A DNA stretch of 10,554 nucleotides from Rhodoferax sp. (GCA_029865675.1 JARXAU010000139.1:1-10554); one strand, 5' to 3'; shown: positions 1 to 6,790, counted from the stretch's first letter. Made by a program: numbers and translations. Notes: generated by a model from the letters alone, not told the origin.

Positions 1-212
1 GCCGTGTGGTGGTCGGCGTAGGCGCGGCTGGTGATCTTGATCTCGACCTCGGGGTGCTTTTTCTTCCAGGCGGGAATGGCGGCTTTGGCAATGTCGTCCA
101 CCGCTGGAAAAGCCGCAATCGTCAGCACCTGCTGGGCCTGCGCATGCAATAGTGCGCCGCTGGCCAGCAAAAGCGCACCCGCCAGCCAGTTTGCACGCTG
201 GGTGAAAGCCAT
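1..212 (-). CDS. Sugar-type ABC transporter substrate-binding protein, N-terminal part (cut by window edge)
   Basis: Only the first 70 codons are in the window; the gene runs off the left edge. The product begins with a clear Sec-type signal peptide: basic residues in MAFTQR, a hydrophobic stretch LAGALLLASGALL, then a likely cleavage near HAQAQ. The mature start, QVLTIAAFPAVDDIAKAAI followed by a PAWKKKHPEVEIKI segment, has the first beta strand and helix pattern of family-1 extracellular solute-binding proteins. In these the periplasmic protein hands a sugar or oligosaccharide to an inner-membrane permease. The ATG at 212-210 follows an AAGGGG Shine-Dalgarno-like run (minus strand, 223-218) at 5 nt. 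A LacI-family gene lies just upstream on the same strand and a LacI-type operator lies between them, which supports a carbohydrate substrate. Permease and ATPase genes would be expected beyond the edge. The substrate cannot be told from this fragment. Confidence 0.75.
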   Translation of the reverse strand, partial: MAFTQRANWLAGALLLASGALLHAQAQQVLTIAAFPAVDDIAKAAIPAWKKKHPEVEIKITSRAYADHHT

Positions 213-276
213 GGAATCCCCTTGAGGTTGAAGCTAGACGCAAAGTCCAAAACAGACAAAGCGCGCAAAGGCAGCT

Positions 277-292
277 ATGAAAGCGCTTTCAT
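277..292. promoter_or_regulatory. LacI-family operator (perfect palindrome)
   Basis: ATGAAAGCGCTTTCAT is a perfect 16-bp inverted repeat with a central CG step, the form typical of operators bound by LacI/GalR dimers whose hinge helices pry open a central CpG. It lies between the lacI-type gene and the transporter gene it probably controls, and it overlaps the predicted transcription start. A related site is found at 1452-1467. Confidence 0.7.
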
Positions 293-295
293 TGA

Positions 296-301
296 ATTAT
301 A
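296..301 (-). promoter_or_regulatory. Candidate -10 box for the ABC transporter operon
   Basis: The minus strand reads TATAAT here, a perfect sigma-70 -10 hexamer, about 84 nt upstream of the substrate-binding protein start. No good -35 hexamer sits 16-18 nt further upstream. The predicted transcription start, about 7 nt downstream, falls inside the palindrome at 277-292, the usual arrangement for steric repression. The 5' leader would be about 75 nt. Confidence 0.45.
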
Positions 302-348
302 AAGATGCCCACTTGCGGTGCATGCTAGGGTATTCCCGGTGGCCGGGT

Positions 349-1410
349 TCAGGCTGGGGTGCGGCGGCGGGCGCTGGAGCCGCGCACCAGCAACTCGGGC
401 ACGGGCAGTTGGGCCGTGGGCGCGATGCCTGCAATCAACTGCAGCATGGAGGCTGCGGCCAAACGGCCCAGCTCGTAGGCCGGTTGGTGAATCGTGCTCA
501 GTGGCGGGGTGGCGTAGACCGAAGTGGGCAAATCGTCAAAACCGACCAGTGACACATCGTCTGGAACGCGCAGTCCGTGCTGGAACAGGCCCAGCGCCGC
601 GCCTGCTGCCATTTGGTCGTTGGCTGCAAACAGGGCGGTGAATCGCTGGCCCTGGGCCACCAGCTGGTTGACTGCCTCCAACCCGCTGATCTCGTGGTAC
701 TTGCCGGGCACGACGAGTTGCGGGTCAAAAGCCAATTGGGCCGCTTGCAAGGCTGCGCGATAGCCGCGCATGCGCTCGGCAGCGTCGGGGTGTTCCTCGT
801 CGCCCGCAATAAATGCGATGCGGGTATGGCCTAAGGCGATCAGGTGCTCGGTGGCGCGCAAGGCCCCCGTAAAGTTGTCGAAGTTGAGAGAAAACAACTG
901 CTCAGCTTGTAAGTCGCGACCAGTCACCACCACCGGCAACTGTTGCGCGCAGGCCTTAAGCGCGTCGTCAGACAGGCGCGGCATCAGCACCACAATGCCG
1001 TCCACGCGGCGCGCCTTCAATAGTTCAAGACATCGCGCCTCTGTGGCTCGATCCCAGTGTGCGCTCATAAACAAAGGGCTGTAACCGCGCGGATCGAATT
1101 CATCTTCGATGCCGCGCAACGCGGCGCCGTAAAACGGGCTGTCGATGGCTTGCGTCACAACGCCAACACTGAAAGTACGACCTCCTGCCAAGCCGCGTGC
1201 GAGCGGGTTGGGCACGAACCCCAGCGCTTTCGAGGCGTCTACAACCGCTTGTCGCTTGGCTTCGCTCACCACCGCTGTGCCGTTGAGGATGCGTGAGACC
1301 GTGCTGGGTGATACGCCAGCGAGCTTGGCGACCATCTCCAAGGTAACCGTTACCCTCACCGGCGCTCGGGGTCCAGCTTCAGGACCAGTTAGGTTGCTGA
1401 TTTTTGTCAT
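349..1410 (-). CDS. LacI/GalR-family transcriptional repressor (sugar responsive)
   Basis: A 353-aa repressor of usual family length. Residues about 22-42 form the LacI helix-turn-helix (VTLEMVAKLAGVSPSTVSRI), followed by the ILNG turn and a hinge region containing NPLARGL (residues 68-74), whose leucine normally intercalates the operator's central CpG. The rest is a periplasmic-binding-protein-like effector domain (SVGVV, DGIVVLMPR, GHTRIAFIAGD, FAANDQMAAGA, VSLVGFDD) ending with LLVRGSSA, a typical LacI-family tail. I chose the ATG at 1410-1408. The same frame is open to 1530, but a longer protein would run through the operator at 1452-1467 and has no family-like residues. No strong Shine-Dalgarno precedes the chosen start. 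The gene lies upstream of, and is co-oriented with, the sugar ABC transporter gene, so it is probably that system's local repressor. The effector sugar is unknown. Confidence 0.9.
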   Translation of the reverse strand: MTKISNLTGPEAGPRAPVRVTVTLEMVAKLAGVSPSTVSRILNGTAVVSEAKRQAVVDASKALGFVPNPLARGLAGGRTFSVGVVTQAIDSPFYGAALRGIEDEFDPRGYSPLFMSAHWDRATEARCLELLKARRVDGIVVLMPRLSDDALKACAQQLPVVVTGRDLQAEQLFSLNFDNFTGALRATEHLIALGHTRIAFIAGDEEHPDAAERMRGYRAALQAAQLAFDPQLVVPGKYHEISGLEAVNQLVAQGQRFTALFAANDQMAAGAALGLFQHGLRVPDDVSLVGFDDLPTSVYATPPLSTIHQPAYELGRLAAASMLQLIAGIAPTAQLPVPELLVRGSSARRRTPA

Positions 1411-1451
1411 GTGCACGCAATGGCAAGGTAAGTTCTGGAAATCAGCCCGCT

Positions 1452-1467
1452 TTGAAAGCGCGTTCAA
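1452..1467. promoter_or_regulatory. Second LacI-type operator upstream of the repressor gene
   Basis: TTGAAAGCGCGTTCAA is an inverted repeat with one mismatched pair, and it shares the TGAAAGCGC half with the perfect site at 277-292. It lies 42-57 bp upstream of the lacI start and 48 bp before the divergent gspC-like start. It therefore probably mediates autoregulation and could also touch the divergent promoter. Confidence 0.6.
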
Positions 1468-1514
1468 TCTTAACCGCCGCCCCATAAACTCAACAGCACT
1501 ACGATAATCACACC

Positions 1515-1964
1515 ATGCCCATCCACTCATTCAGGCCTTGGGGCCTATACCTTGTCACCTTTATCAGCGCCGTCTGCGCTGCGGCAAGCGCCATGTTTTG
1601 GGTTCTTGGAAACCATCGAGTTTCCGATCAACGTGCGCCAAAAATTCCGATCGTTTCAACGTCAGTTGTACCTGACATTCAGACAGTAGCGCGCGCTTTG
1701 GGCGGGGGGGGCGTAGTCTCGGCAGCAACAGCGCCAACATCCAGCATGCAGTTGCAACTGCTGGGTGTGGTCGCTGGCCCGGCCGGCAAGGGCCTGGCCC
1801 TATTGGCCGTGGGCAACGCACCGCCCAGGGCCTATGCAGTCGGCGCCGGCTTGGGCGATGGACAGGTGCTGCAATCGGTGTCGGTGCGTGGGGTCAAAAT
1901 TGGTAAAACGGTCCAAGGCGAGGCAACGCTCGAGCTGAGTTTGCCCAAGCCGACGGGTGCTTAA
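1515..1964 (+). CDS. Short GspC-like (type II secretion, HR domain) inner-membrane protein
   Basis: A 149-aa protein. A single membrane segment occupies about residues 11-31, with a short cytoplasmic N-terminus. A proline- and alanine-rich linker follows, and then a C-terminal domain from about residue 77 (MQLQLLGVVAGPAGKGLALL, AYAVGAGLGDGQVLQSV, VRGVKI, ATLELSLP). This matches the pattern of the GspC homology region, the periplasmic domain that links the inner-membrane platform of the type II secretion system to the GspD secretin N0 domain. Full GspC proteins have about 270-300 residues with a C-terminal PDZ or coiled-coil domain, which is absent here. Short GspC/N-like proteins are known in betaproteobacteria. 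No other gsp genes are in the window, so this is an orphan copy or one separated from its cluster. The ATG at 1515 has only a weak ribosome-binding site, and the start is assigned because the membrane anchor follows it directly. The gene is divergent from the LacI-family gene. A run of eight G lies at 1704-1711. Confidence 0.7.
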   Translation: MPIHSFRPWGLYLVTFISAVCAAASAMFWVLGNHRVSDQRAPKIPIVSTSVVPDIQTVARALGGGGVVSAATAPTSSMQLQLLGVVAGPAGKGLALLAVGNAPPRAYAVGAGLGDGQVLQSVSVRGVKIGKTVQGEATLELSLPKPTGA

Positions 1965-2012
1965 GATAAAGCCGCGGAGGGCCTCCGGTGCCTAGAGAAT
2001 CGCTATTGCGCT

Positions 2013-2039
2013 AACCCGCTGGGGCACGCAGCGCGGGTT
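2013..2039 (+). terminator. Possible weak terminator hairpin after the gspC-like gene
   Basis: AACCCGC (2013-2019) can pair with GCGGGTT (2033-2039) across a 13-nt loop. Only three to four T residues follow, so it is a poor intrinsic terminator. A smaller GC-rich inverted repeat, CGGAGG/CCTCCG, lies near 1974-1986. Together they separate the gspC-like gene from the pnt operon. Confidence 0.3.
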
Positions 2040-2114
2040 TCCACCCTGTTAGGCTGAAGTAGATTCGTGTAGGCTACCTCGCAATTTGATTTCAACATTC
2101 CCAGGAGCGATTCC

Positions 2115-3245
2115 ATGCAAATAGGCATACCCGCCGAGACTGCGGCGGGCGAAACCCGCGTTGCCGCGACCCCCGAGACGGTGAAAAAGCTTCTTGCCCA
2201 AGGTCACACCGTGCGGGTGCAGTCCGGCGCCGGCCTGGCCGCCAGCGTCACCGACGAGGCTTACGCAGCTGTTGGCGCAGAAATTTGTGACGCTGCGGCG
2301 GCCTTTTCTAGTCCACTGGTGCTCAAAGTGGTGGCCCCCAGTAGCGAGGAGTTGAGCCGGATGACCAGCGGCGCGGCCTTGGTCGGCATGCTCAATCCTT
2401 TTGATGCAGCGGGTTTGCAGCGCCTTGCCGCTGCCGGGCTGACCAGTTTTGCCCTGGAAGCCGCACCGCGCACCACGCGCGCCCAAAGCATGGACGTGCT
2501 CTCCAGCCAGGCCAATATCGCGGGCTACAAAGCGGTGATGGTGGCAGCCGACAAATACCAGCGCTTTTTCCCCATGCTGATGACGGCTGCGGGCACGGTC
2601 AAGGCCGCGCGCGTGGTCATTTTGGGCGTGGGCGTGGCCGGTTTGCAGGCCATTGCCACGGCCAAGCGCCTGGGCGCGGTGATTGAGGCCTCCGACGTGC
2701 GCCCCAGCGTCAAGGAGCAAATTGAGTCCTTGGGTGGCAAGTTCATTGAAGTGTCTTACGACACCCCGGAAGAAAAAGAAGCCGCCGTGGGCGTGGGCGG
2801 CTACGCCCGCCCCATGCCGCAAAGCTGGCTGGACCGGCAAAAAATCGAGGTTGCCAAGCGCGTGGCGCTGGCCGATGTGGTGATCTCCACTGCCCTCATT
2901 CCAGGCCGCGCCGCACCCGTGCTGGTGACCGAGGACATGGTCAAAAGCATGAAGCCCGGCTCGGTCATTGTGGACATTGCGGCGGGCAAGGCGGCCGACG
3001 GCGTGGGCGGCAACTGCGTGCTCACCGAAGCTGGTAAAACCGTGGTCAAGCACGGCGTCACCCTGGTCGGCGAGACCAATCTGGCTGCGCTGGTGGCAGC
3101 GGACGCTTCGGCCCTCTACGCCCGCAACGTGCTGGACTTTTTGAAGCTGGTGCTACCCAAGGGCGGCCAGTTCACTGTGGACCTAGAAGACGACATCGTG
3201 GCTGCCTGCCTGATGACGCAGGGCGGCGAAGTCAAACGCAAATAA
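2115..3245 (+). CDS. pntAA: NAD(P) transhydrogenase subunit alpha part 1 (soluble NAD(H)-binding domain I)
   Basis: A 376-aa protein carrying domain I of the proton-translocating transhydrogenase. The enzyme uses the proton motive force to drive hydride transfer from NADH to NADP+, supplying NADPH. The N-terminus IGIPAETAAGETRVAATPET is the alanine dehydrogenase/PNT N-terminal signature. RTTRAQSMDVLSSQANIAGY (119-138) is the conserved RQD-loop region. VVILGVGVAGLQAI (167-180) is the Rossmann GxGxxG NAD-binding site, followed by EASDVRP, which binds the ribose and adenine. SVIVDIAAGKAADGVGGNC and GVTLVGETNL are conserved C-terminal blocks. The length fits the split-subunit form known in Rhodospirillum rubrum, where the membrane part is a separate gene. 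An AGGAG ribosome-binding site (2103-2107) lies 7 nt before the ATG. First gene of the operon, 12 bp before pntAB. Confidence 0.96.
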   Translation: MQIGIPAETAAGETRVAATPETVKKLLAQGHTVRVQSGAGLAASVTDEAYAAVGAEICDAAAAFSSPLVLKVVAPSSEELSRMTSGAALVGMLNPFDAAGLQRLAAAGLTSFALEAAPRTTRAQSMDVLSSQANIAGYKAVMVAADKYQRFFPMLMTAAGTVKAARVVILGVGVAGLQAIATAKRLGAVIEASDVRPSVKEQIESLGGKFIEVSYDTPEEKEAAVGVGGYARPMPQSWLDRQKIEVAKRVALADVVISTALIPGRAAPVLVTEDMVKSMKPGSVIVDIAAGKAADGVGGNCVLTEAGKTVVKHGVTLVGETNLAALVAADASALYARNVLDFLKLVLPKGGQFTVDLEDDIVAACLMTQGGEVKRK

Positions 3246-3257
3246 AGGACAAATTCC

Positions 3258-3584
3258 ATGGACCTCGTATCCCCCACGATCACCAACCTGATCATCTTTG
3301 TACTGGCCATTTACGTGGGCTTCCACGTGGTGTGGACGGTGACACCCGCGCTGCACACGCCCCTAATGGCGGTGACCAATGCCATTTCTGCCATCGTGAT
3401 CGTCGGCGCCATGCTGGCCGCCGCACAAACCGAAACCGTGCTGGGGCAAACCATGGGCGTGCTGGCCGTGGCGCTGGCCTCAGTCAATATTTTTGGCGGC
3501 TTTATGGTGACACGTCGCATGCTGGAAATGTTCAAGAAGAAAGTAAAGAAAGCCGATGCCTCCGAGCAAGGAGCTGCCAAATGA
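3258..3584 (+). CDS. pntAB: NAD(P) transhydrogenase subunit alpha part 2 (membrane)
   Basis: A 108-aa membrane subunit corresponding to the C-terminal part of fused PntA in E. coli. Three hydrophobic helices are visible at about residues 6-26, 35-56 and 63-82, followed by a basic cytosolic tail (RRMLEMFKKKVKKADA). With PntB it forms domain II, the proton channel. The ribosome-binding site AAAGGA (3244-3249) overlaps the pntAA stop codon, with the ATG 8 nt further on. The stop codon overlaps the pntB start as ATGA (3581-3584), indicating translational coupling. Confidence 0.94.
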   Translation: MDLVSPTITNLIIFVLAIYVGFHVVWTVTPALHTPLMAVTNAISAIVIVGAMLAAAQTETVLGQTMGVLAVALASVNIFGGFMVTRRMLEMFKKKVKKADASEQGAAK

Positions 3585-5008
3585 GCATGAACCTCGTCAC
3601 CCTGCTGTACCTGCTGGCGTCGGTCAGCTTTATTCAGGCCCTCAAAGGCCTGTCGCACCCCACCACATCCATTCGCGGAAATGTGTTTGGCATGATCGGC
3701 ATGGCCATTGCGGCCGGCACCACGGCAGCGCTGATTGTCGATACCGCAAACGGCCAGGGTATGGGCATTGGCCTGGTGCTGGCGGGCCTGGTGGTGGGCG
3801 GCGCCTATGGCGCCTACCGTGCCAACACGGTGGAGATGACCAAGATGCCGGAACTGGTGGCCTTTTTCCACAGCATGATTGGCTTGGCTGCCGTATTCAT
3901 CGCCGTGGCGGCCGTGGTCGAACCCGCAGCCATGTTGCAGGGTCTGGCCAAGGGCGACCCGATTCCTACGGGCAACCGTTTGGAGTTGTTTTTGGGTGCG
4001 GCCATTGGTGCCATCACCTTTAGCGGCTCGGTGATTGCTTTCGGCAAACTCTCAGGCACTTACAAATTCCGCCTATTCCAGGGCGCACCGTTCACCTTCT
4101 CGGGCCAGCACAAGCTCAACCTGGTGCTGGGCTTGACCACGGTGGGCCTGGGCTTGGTGTTTACGTTCACGGGAAGCTGGGAAGCTTTTTTTGCCATGCT
4201 GGCGCTCTCGTTTGTGATGGGCGTGCTCATCATCATTCCGATTGGCGGCGCCGATATGCCGGTGGTGGTGTCCATGCTCAACAGCTACTCGGGCTGGGCG
4301 GCCGCAGGCATTGGCTTTAGCCTGAACAACAGCATGCTGATCATTGCTGGCTCGCTGGTGGGGTCCAGCGGCGCGATTCTGAGCTACATCATGTGCAAGG
4401 CCATGAACCGCTCGTTCTTTAACGTGATCGGTGGAGGCTTTGGCGGTGAGGCGGTGAGCGCCGGGGGTGCCAAGGCTGAGCAGCGTCCGGTCAAAAGCGG
4501 CAGCGCCGACGACGCGGCCTTTGTGTTGGGCAATGCCGAAACCGTGGTCATCGTGCCGGGTTACGGCCTAGCCGTGGCCCGCGCGCAGCACGCCGTCAAA
4601 GAGCTGGCCGCCAAACTCACAGCCAAAGGCATCACCGTTAAATACGCGATTCACCCGGTGGCCGGGCGCATGCCGGGCCACATGAATGTGTTGCTGGCTG
4701 AGGCCGAAGTGCCCTACGACCAGGTGTTTGAGATGGAAGACATCAACAGCGAATTCGGCCAGGCCGACGTAGCCATCATTTTGGGCGCTAACGACGTGGT
4801 CAACCCGGCCGCGCACACCAAGGGCAGCGCCATTTACGGCATGCCGATTTTGGAGGCCTACAAAGCAAAAACCATCATCGTCAACAAACGCTCCATGGCC
4901 AGCGGCTACGCAGGGCTAGACAACGAGCTGTTCTACATGGACAAAACCATGATGGTGTTTGGCGACGCCAAAAAGGTGGTTGAAGATATGGTGAAAGCCA
5001 TTGAGTAA
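3581..5008 (+). CDS. pntB: NAD(P) transhydrogenase subunit beta
   Basis: A 475-aa subunit, close to the 462 residues of E. coli PntB. Residues 1 to about 275 hold the multi-spanning membrane domain II. It includes H97 in a transmembrane helix (ELVAFFHSMIGLAAV), probably equivalent to the proton-path histidine of E. coli PntB. After a linker at about 290-315 comes domain III, which binds NADP(H). Its landmarks are VIVPGYGLAVARAQ (323-336), the YAIHPVAGRMPGHMNVLLAE block (355-374), LGANDVVNPA (401-410) and NKRSMASGYAGLDN (435-448). The frame is open upstream to 3332, but the ATG at 3581 is clearly right: AAGGAG (3568-3573) lies 7 nt upstream, and the start overlaps the pntAB stop. It forms the complete enzyme with PntAA and PntAB and is the last gene of the operon. 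Confidence 0.96.
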   Translation: MSMNLVTLLYLLASVSFIQALKGLSHPTTSIRGNVFGMIGMAIAAGTTAALIVDTANGQGMGIGLVLAGLVVGGAYGAYRANTVEMTKMPELVAFFHSMIGLAAVFIAVAAVVEPAAMLQGLAKGDPIPTGNRLELFLGAAIGAITFSGSVIAFGKLSGTYKFRLFQGAPFTFSGQHKLNLVLGLTTVGLGLVFTFTGSWEAFFAMLALSFVMGVLIIIPIGGADMPVVVSMLNSYSGWAAAGIGFSLNNSMLIIAGSLVGSSGAILSYIMCKAMNRSFFNVIGGGFGGEAVSAGGAKAEQRPVKSGSADDAAFVLGNAETVVIVPGYGLAVARAQHAVKELAAKLTAKGITVKYAIHPVAGRMPGHMNVLLAEAEVPYDQVFEMEDINSEFGQADVAIILGANDVVNPAAHTKGSAIYGMPILEAYKAKTIIVNKRSMASGYAGLDNELFYMDKTMMVFGDAKKVVEDMVKAIE

Positions 5009-5019
5009 ATTGCCCAGAT

Positions 5020-5054
5020 TTTTTTGCCTGCGCGGAGCTCGTGCAGGCAAAAAA
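5020..5054. repeat. 12-bp inverted repeat between convergent pntB and corA, with unusual base polarity
   Basis: TTTTTTGCCTGC (5020-5031) is perfectly complementary to GCAGGCAAAAAA (5043-5054) around an 11-nt loop. It sits where a bidirectional terminator is expected between convergent genes. However, on both strands the U run is 5' and the A run 3' of the GC stem, the reverse of a normal intrinsic terminator. It may still fold as a long mRNA 3' end structure. Confidence 0.6.
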
Positions 5055-5092
5055 CTAGGCGGCCCGCGGCGGCAGACGGGCGTGTTGCTTGC

Positions 5093-6082
5093 CTACTTCA
5101 ACCAACCACGCTTTCCGAAATACCACATCGGCAAACAAGCACTTGCCATCATGAGACCGACGGTGTACGGGTAATTCCAAGCACCTAGAAACTCCAATTC
5201 CGGGAACTTCAGGTTCATGCCGTAGACGCTGGCGATCAACGTGGGTGGCAGCAGAGCCACACTGGCCACAGAGAAGATCTTGATGACCTTGTTTTGGTTG
5301 ATGTTGATGAAACCCACCGTGGCGTCCATCAGAAAGTTGATTTTGTCAAACAAAAATGCAGTGTGCGAATCGAGCGAGTCAATATCGCGCAGAATTTGGC
5401 GTGCTTCTTCGAACTGTTCGGCGTTGAGCATTTTGGAGCGCATCATGAAGCTCACCGCGCGCCGGGTGTCCATCACATTGCGTCGGATGCGCCCACTCAA
5501 ATCCTCGTGCCTGGCAATTGCGCCCAGCGCCTCCCCCGCGATAGCGTCGGTCACGTCGCCTGAAAGCACTTTTTTGCTGACTTTTTCCAATTCATCGTAA
5601 ATGCCCTCTAAGGTGTCAGCGGAATACTCTGCGTCGGCGTCAAAGAGCTTGAGCAGCACTTCTCTCGCGTCTTCAATCAGCCCTGGCGCGCGCCGGGCGC
5701 GCATGCGCAACAGCCGAAACACCGGCACGTCTTCATCGTGAATGGAAAACAATACGCCTTTGCTTTTGAGGCTATCGTTGACCAAATTCAGGATGAAGGC
5801 GGCGCGCACCGTGCGCGGCTCGTGCTCGTCGGCAATCAAAAAGTCGCTGCGAATATGCAGCTCCCCGTTGTCTTCGGTGTAGAAGCGGGCCGATTCTTCA
5901 ATGTCCTCGTCCATCGCATCCTCAGGGATCGACAGGCCGTAGTACTGTTTGATCCAGCGCTTTTCTTCGATGGTGGGGGACTCTAGGTCGACCCAAATGG
6001 GTTGGAACCGTGAGAGCTCCTCCAGGGATTCGATTTCTTCCTGAAACAGGCGGCCGTTGGCCAGAGTAAAAATATTGAGCAT
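5093..6082 (-). CDS. corA: CorA-family magnesium/cobalt transporter
   Basis: A 329-aa protein of usual CorA length. The large N-terminal cytoplasmic funnel domain (1 to about 240) begins MLNIFTLANGRL and contains PIWVDLESPTIEEKRWI and a long acidic and helical region. The long stalk helix leads into TM1 (about 269-287, IFSVASVALLPPTLIASVY). It is followed at once by the family signature GMN (288-290), which forms the periplasmic selectivity loop. The acidic loop PELEF follows, then TM2 (about 305-323), and the short basic tail FGKRGWLK ends inside. CorA forms homopentamers that admit Mg2+ (also Co2+ and Ni2+) down the membrane potential. The start at 6082 has no visible Shine-Dalgarno, but the N-terminus fits homologues. 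It is convergent with pntB and divergent from hpf. Confidence 0.95.
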   Translation of the reverse strand: MLNIFTLANGRLFQEEIESLEELSRFQPIWVDLESPTIEEKRWIKQYYGLSIPEDAMDEDIEESARFYTEDNGELHIRSDFLIADEHEPRTVRAAFILNLVNDSLKSKGVLFSIHDEDVPVFRLLRMRARRAPGLIEDAREVLLKLFDADAEYSADTLEGIYDELEKVSKKVLSGDVTDAIAGEALGAIARHEDLSGRIRRNVMDTRRAVSFMMRSKMLNAEQFEEARQILRDIDSLDSHTAFLFDKINFLMDATVGFININQNKVIKIFSVASVALLPPTLIASVYGMNLKFPELEFLGAWNYPYTVGLMMASACLPMWYFGKRGWLK

Positions 6083-6434
6083 GGGTGACGGGCTGAGGGT
6101 CAGGGGCCAATGGTTCGATTGGGCGGGGGCGGTAAAGCAGCTTTCGAACGCAGGGCCAGGTCAGCTCGTGCATCCGAAAGCTACCAACTGGGGTAGTTGT
6201 CCAAGAAATACGCTCCAAAATGAAAAGAGCCAAATTATCGCACCGGGGTATGCGGCGCGGCACTGAAGCCGTCTAGTTTGCTGCACTGCATCATGAAAAA
6301 GCCTTTGCTTTTCGCGTCAAAGCGGCGCATAGTGGAAGCGAGGGCCTGCAAACCTCTCTAGGCTTTCGTTCGAAGTTCACCGGCGGTCTGCGGGTCGCCG
6401 GGTTTGTGTTTCAAGAGCAACAGGAGTTCACCCT
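6083..6434. other. 352-bp intergenic region between divergent corA and hpf
   Basis: No protein-like open frame is seen; the short frames crossing it have no recognisable features. It must hold the divergent promoters of corA and hpf. I see a modest sigma-70 candidate for hpf at 6305-6333. On the minus strand there is a weak GATAAT-like element near 6232-6237. A pair of mutually exclusive small hairpins (CTACC/GGTAG and CAACT/AGTTG) overlaps at 6181-6199. I found no convincing sigma-54 (-24 GG / -12 GC) promoter. Confidence 0.5.
6305..6333 (+). promoter_or_regulatory. Candidate sigma-70 promoter for hpf
   Basis: TTGCTT (6305-6310) and CATAGT (6328-6333) are separated by exactly 17 nt. Each hexamer matches only part of its consensus (3 of 6 and 4 of 6). 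The start of transcription would be near 6340, giving a leader of about 95 nt before the hpf ATG. This is a position-based prediction only. Confidence 0.3.
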
Positions 6435-6764
6435 ATGAATCTGACAATCAGCGGTCACCATCTTGAAGTTACCCCCGCCCTGCGAAGTTACGTCACCGAA
6501 AAGTTGGACCGCATCGCGCGGCACTTTGACCAGTTGGTGGACGTAAAGGTGTTGCTCACGGTGGAGAACCAGAAGGAAAAAGACCTGCGCCAGCGAGCCG
6601 AGTGCAACATCCATGTCAAAGGCAGCGACTTGTTTGCGCAAAGCGCAAGTGCCGACCTTTACGCCGCAGTGGACGACCTCGTGGACAAGCTTGACCGCCA
6701 GGTGGTTCGCCACAAGGACCGCATTCAGAGCCATCAGCATCAGGCACCTAAGCGCCTCATCTAA
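6435..6764 (+). CDS. hpf: Ribosome hibernation-promoting factor, short form (HPF / RaiA family)
   Basis: A 109-aa protein that matches the sigma-54 modulation/ribosomal S30AE family throughout. MNLTISGHHLEVTPALRSYV is the typical opening beta strand and helix. LDRIARHFDQLVDVKVLLTV and AECNIHVKGSDLFAQSASAD follow, and the second helix is DLYAAVDDLVDKLDRQVVRH. It lacks the long C-terminal dimerisation domain of long HPF, so it is the short form that works in the 30S mRNA/tRNA channel to help form inactive 100S ribosomes. The ribosome-binding site AGGAG (6422-6426) lies 8 nt before the ATG. In many proteobacteria it lies between rpoN and ptsN. Here ptsN follows, but rpoN does not precede it. A strong terminator follows the gene. 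Confidence 0.93.
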   Translation: MNLTISGHHLEVTPALRSYVTEKLDRIARHFDQLVDVKVLLTVENQKEKDLRQRAECNIHVKGSDLFAQSASADLYAAVDDLVDKLDRQVVRHKDRIQSHQHQAPKRLI

Positions 6765-6790
6765 GCCCCTCTGATCCCGCTCTTCAGGCC

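Noticed and set aside
335..347. CCCGG/CCGGG hairpin after the lacI stop as a terminator
   Set aside because: A five-pair stem with no T run on the minus strand is too weak to call.
1411..1530. Longer start for the LacI-family protein
   Set aside because: It would add 40 atypical residues, overlap the divergent gspC-like gene and run through the operator.
2049..3053. A 334-codon open frame on the minus strand opposite pntAA
   Set aside because: It lies antisense to a clear PntAA gene, is rich in His, Gly and Ala as expected for the shadow of a high-GC gene, and has no recognisable domain.
3332..3580. Upstream extension of the pntB frame giving a 558-aa protein
   Set aside because: The extension overlaps pntAB out of frame and has no family-like sequence. 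The ATG at 3581 has a good ribosome-binding site and the normal PntB N-terminus.
6057..6266. Small open frames in the corA-hpf intergenic region
   Set aside because: They overlap the corA start, lack a plausible ribosome-binding site and show no recognisable sequence.
6083..6434. Sigma-54 promoter before hpf
   Set aside because: I looked for GG-N10-GC type -24/-12 elements because of the usual link with rpoN and found no convincing match.
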